Notes under the pieces: model-generated
The model's database searches: none
What the model saw: the letters and a program-made list of their open reading frames with translations, nothing else
Told to the model about the DNA's origin: nothing
In this document: one piece after another, positions 63,035-64,000 of the stretch
How positions within the stretch are numbered: the first letter of the stretch is position 1
Layout: each line of letters opens with the position of its first letter
DNA from: Aquimarina sp. BL5
GTDB taxonomy: Bacteria > Bacteroidota > Bacteroidia > Flavobacteriales > Flavobacteriaceae
NCBI RefSeq assembly: GCF_003443675.1
Contig: NZ_CP031963.1
Coordinates: 372,001 to 436,000, forward strand
DNA length: 64,000 nucleotides
Reading direction: 5' to 3'
Made by a program: the position numbers and the translations under genes

Positions 63035-63517
63035 ATGAAGAATGTATTGATTTGTATTATTGTATTCACAATCTCAGCTTCTGCTTGCTCAAAGGACAAT
63101 GATTCGTCTATAGAAACAGATATTTCGATACCTGAAGTTACTGCTGGTGTTACAAGTGTTTCTGTAACTGGACAAGAGGATAATTATACATTTAGTGTAG
63201 AAATAAAGAGCCCAGATTTAGGATGTAACCAATATGCAGATTGGTGGGAAATCGTGTCTGAAGACGGGAGATTACTGTATCGTAGGATATTGGCGCATAG
63301 CCATGTAAATGAGCAACCTTTTACCAGATCTGGAGGTCCCGTGAATATTGCTAAGGATGAGATAGTATATATCAGAGCGCATATGAATAATAAAGGGTAT
63401 GGAGATGTAGTATTTAAAGGAAGCGTATCTGCTGGGTTTAACCAAGAAACGTTGGAAACTACTTTTGCTAGTGAATTAGAAACGACTGCACCTTTACCAA
63501 ACGGATGTGCTTTTTAA
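63035..63517 (+). CDS. Lipoprotein of unknown function within the polyketide locus
   Basis: 160 residues. Lipoprotein signal ending ISASACSKDNDS with acidic residues after the Cys. The mature part is a beta-sandwich-like domain: GVTSVSVTGQEDNYTFSVEI, DLGCNQYADWWEIVSEDGRL, DEIVYIRAHMNNKGYGDVVF, and a C-terminal Cys (NGCAF) that may pair with the one in LGCNQY. It is placed 43 bp after the synthase and 12 bp before the dehydratase, on the same strand, so it is probably co-transcribed, but a surface lipoprotein in a polyketide locus is unexplained. No family recognised. Confidence 0.75.
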   Translation: MKNVLICIIVFTISASACSKDNDSSIETDISIPEVTAGVTSVSVTGQEDNYTFSVEIKSPDLGCNQYADWWEIVSEDGRLLYRRILAHSHVNEQPFTRSGGPVNIAKDEIVYIRAHMNNKGYGDVVFKGSVSAGFNQETLETTFASELETTAPLPNGCAF

Positions 63518-63529
63518 AAAATAAAAACT

Positions 63530-63961
63530 TTGACTAAAGAACAAATCATAGAAAAATTACCGTATGAAGCTCCCTTTTTATTTGTAGATGAAATTTTAGA
63601 GGTAAATGAGGACGGTATTAAAGGATACTATACATTAAAACCCGATGAATATTTTTATAAAGGTCATTTTAAAGATCATCCTATTACGCCAGGTGTCATT
63701 CTAACAGAGATTATGGCCCAAATCGGATTAGTGTGTTTAGGAATATTTATTCTAAAAGAACAAATAGATAAAAGCACAATTGGAGTTGCTATGAGTAGTA
63801 CTGGAATCAATTTTTATAAATCGGTCCTGCCAGGAGAAAAGGTATTGGTGAAATCGGAAAAGGAATACTTTAGATTTAATAAGTTAAAATGTAAAGTTGA
63901 AATGTTTAATGAGGAGCAAAAATTAATTGCAAAAGGAGAAATTGCCGGAATGATTGTGTGA
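63530..63961 (+). CDS. FabZ-like 3-hydroxyacyl dehydratase
   Basis: 143 residues from TTG 63530 (MTKEQIIEKLPYEAPFLFVD). Hot-dog fold with the catalytic His46 (KGHFKDHPITPG) and Glu60 (LTEIMAQIG); their spacing of 14 residues equals that of E. coli FabZ (His54/Glu68). PITPGVILTEIMAQIG is the family signature. It dehydrates 3-hydroxyacyl chains; here it may act on an acyl starter or a reduced polyketide intermediate. In flavobacterial loci of this kind, ketosynthase and carrier-protein genes often follow, so the locus probably continues past the right edge. Confidence 0.88.
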   Translation: MTKEQIIEKLPYEAPFLFVDEILEVNEDGIKGYYTLKPDEYFYKGHFKDHPITPGVILTEIMAQIGLVCLGIFILKEQIDKSTIGVAMSSTGINFYKSVLPGEKVLVKSEKEYFRFNKLKCKVEMFNEEQKLIAKGEIAGMIV

Positions 63962-64000
63962 AGTAGTTAATTAGTTAAGCTTAAAGGAAAACAAAAAATA

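Noticed and set aside
1..64000. tRNA, rRNA, insertion sequences and attachment sites
   Set aside because: I looked for cloverleaf-like GC-richer segments, rRNA-like conserved blocks and transposase motifs flanked by inverted repeats and found none that could be supported by reading alone.

Overview
This 64 kb window is AT-rich, dense, mostly single-copy chromosomal DNA from a marine-type flavobacterium (Bacteroidota, Flavobacteriaceae; the giant RHS protein, gene content and codon use would suit Aquimarina or a close relative, but the genus is inference). The evidence is the protein families: a CAL67264-like small membrane protein next to EttA, a DUF6268 outer-membrane protein, many lipoproteins with an acidic run directly after the lipid cysteine, a von Willebrand protein with TonB-plug remains, GG-leader/radical-SAM peptide genes, and a type III polyketide synthase locus. 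Several genes start with TTG, and Shine-Dalgarno sequences are weak or absent, as is usual in this phylum. I see no rRNA, tRNA, CRISPR array, insertion sequence or phage module.

Layout. 0-11 kb is accessory and partly decayed: the 3' part of a giant RHS/YD-repeat protein, a small orphan gene, a von Willebrand (vWA) gene that has lost its 5' end, an intact secreted M24 peptidase gene, and a second, degenerate copy of that peptidase gene's tail. 11-30 kb is mainly housekeeping and envelope genes: acyl-CoA carboxylase, a lipid-anchored nuclease, EttA, HAD hydrolase, CAT-like acyltransferase, RluE-type pseudouridine synthase, a cold-shock-domain protein with a structured leader, TauE/SafE and SulP anion transporters, a DMT transporter, and a FAD-linked oxidase with a Bor-like lipoprotein. 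30.6-32.5 kb is a hipBA toxin-antitoxin operon preceded by four evenly placed copies of an operator palindrome. 32.8-38.3 kb holds a large TIG/kelch-like lipoprotein and small conserved proteins. 38.7-40.4 kb is a compact RiPP locus: a 71-residue GG-leader precursor and a radical SAM/SPASM maturase separated by a long hairpin. 41-45 kb holds a pirin, a cation/proton antiporter with a WYL regulator, and an AlkC-like DNA-repair protein. 45.7-53 kb is a glycogen operon (glgA-glgC-glgB) followed by a GH31 alpha-glucosidase. 53-60 kb holds an M48 peptidase, an MFS transporter and two paralogous lipocalin-like/OmpA gene pairs with an unknown 528-residue gene between them. 60.1 kb to the right edge is a polyketide locus: FAD oxidoreductase, methyltransferase (overlapping), type III polyketide synthase, a lipoprotein and a FabZ-like dehydratase; it probably continues past the window.

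The most interesting candidates are the GG-leader/radical-SAM peptide system, the type III PKS locus, the hipBA operator array, the start-codon-pairing leader of the cold-shock gene, and the repeated lipocalin-OmpA module. All functional statements are homology judgements from reading the translations; nothing was searched or folded by computer.
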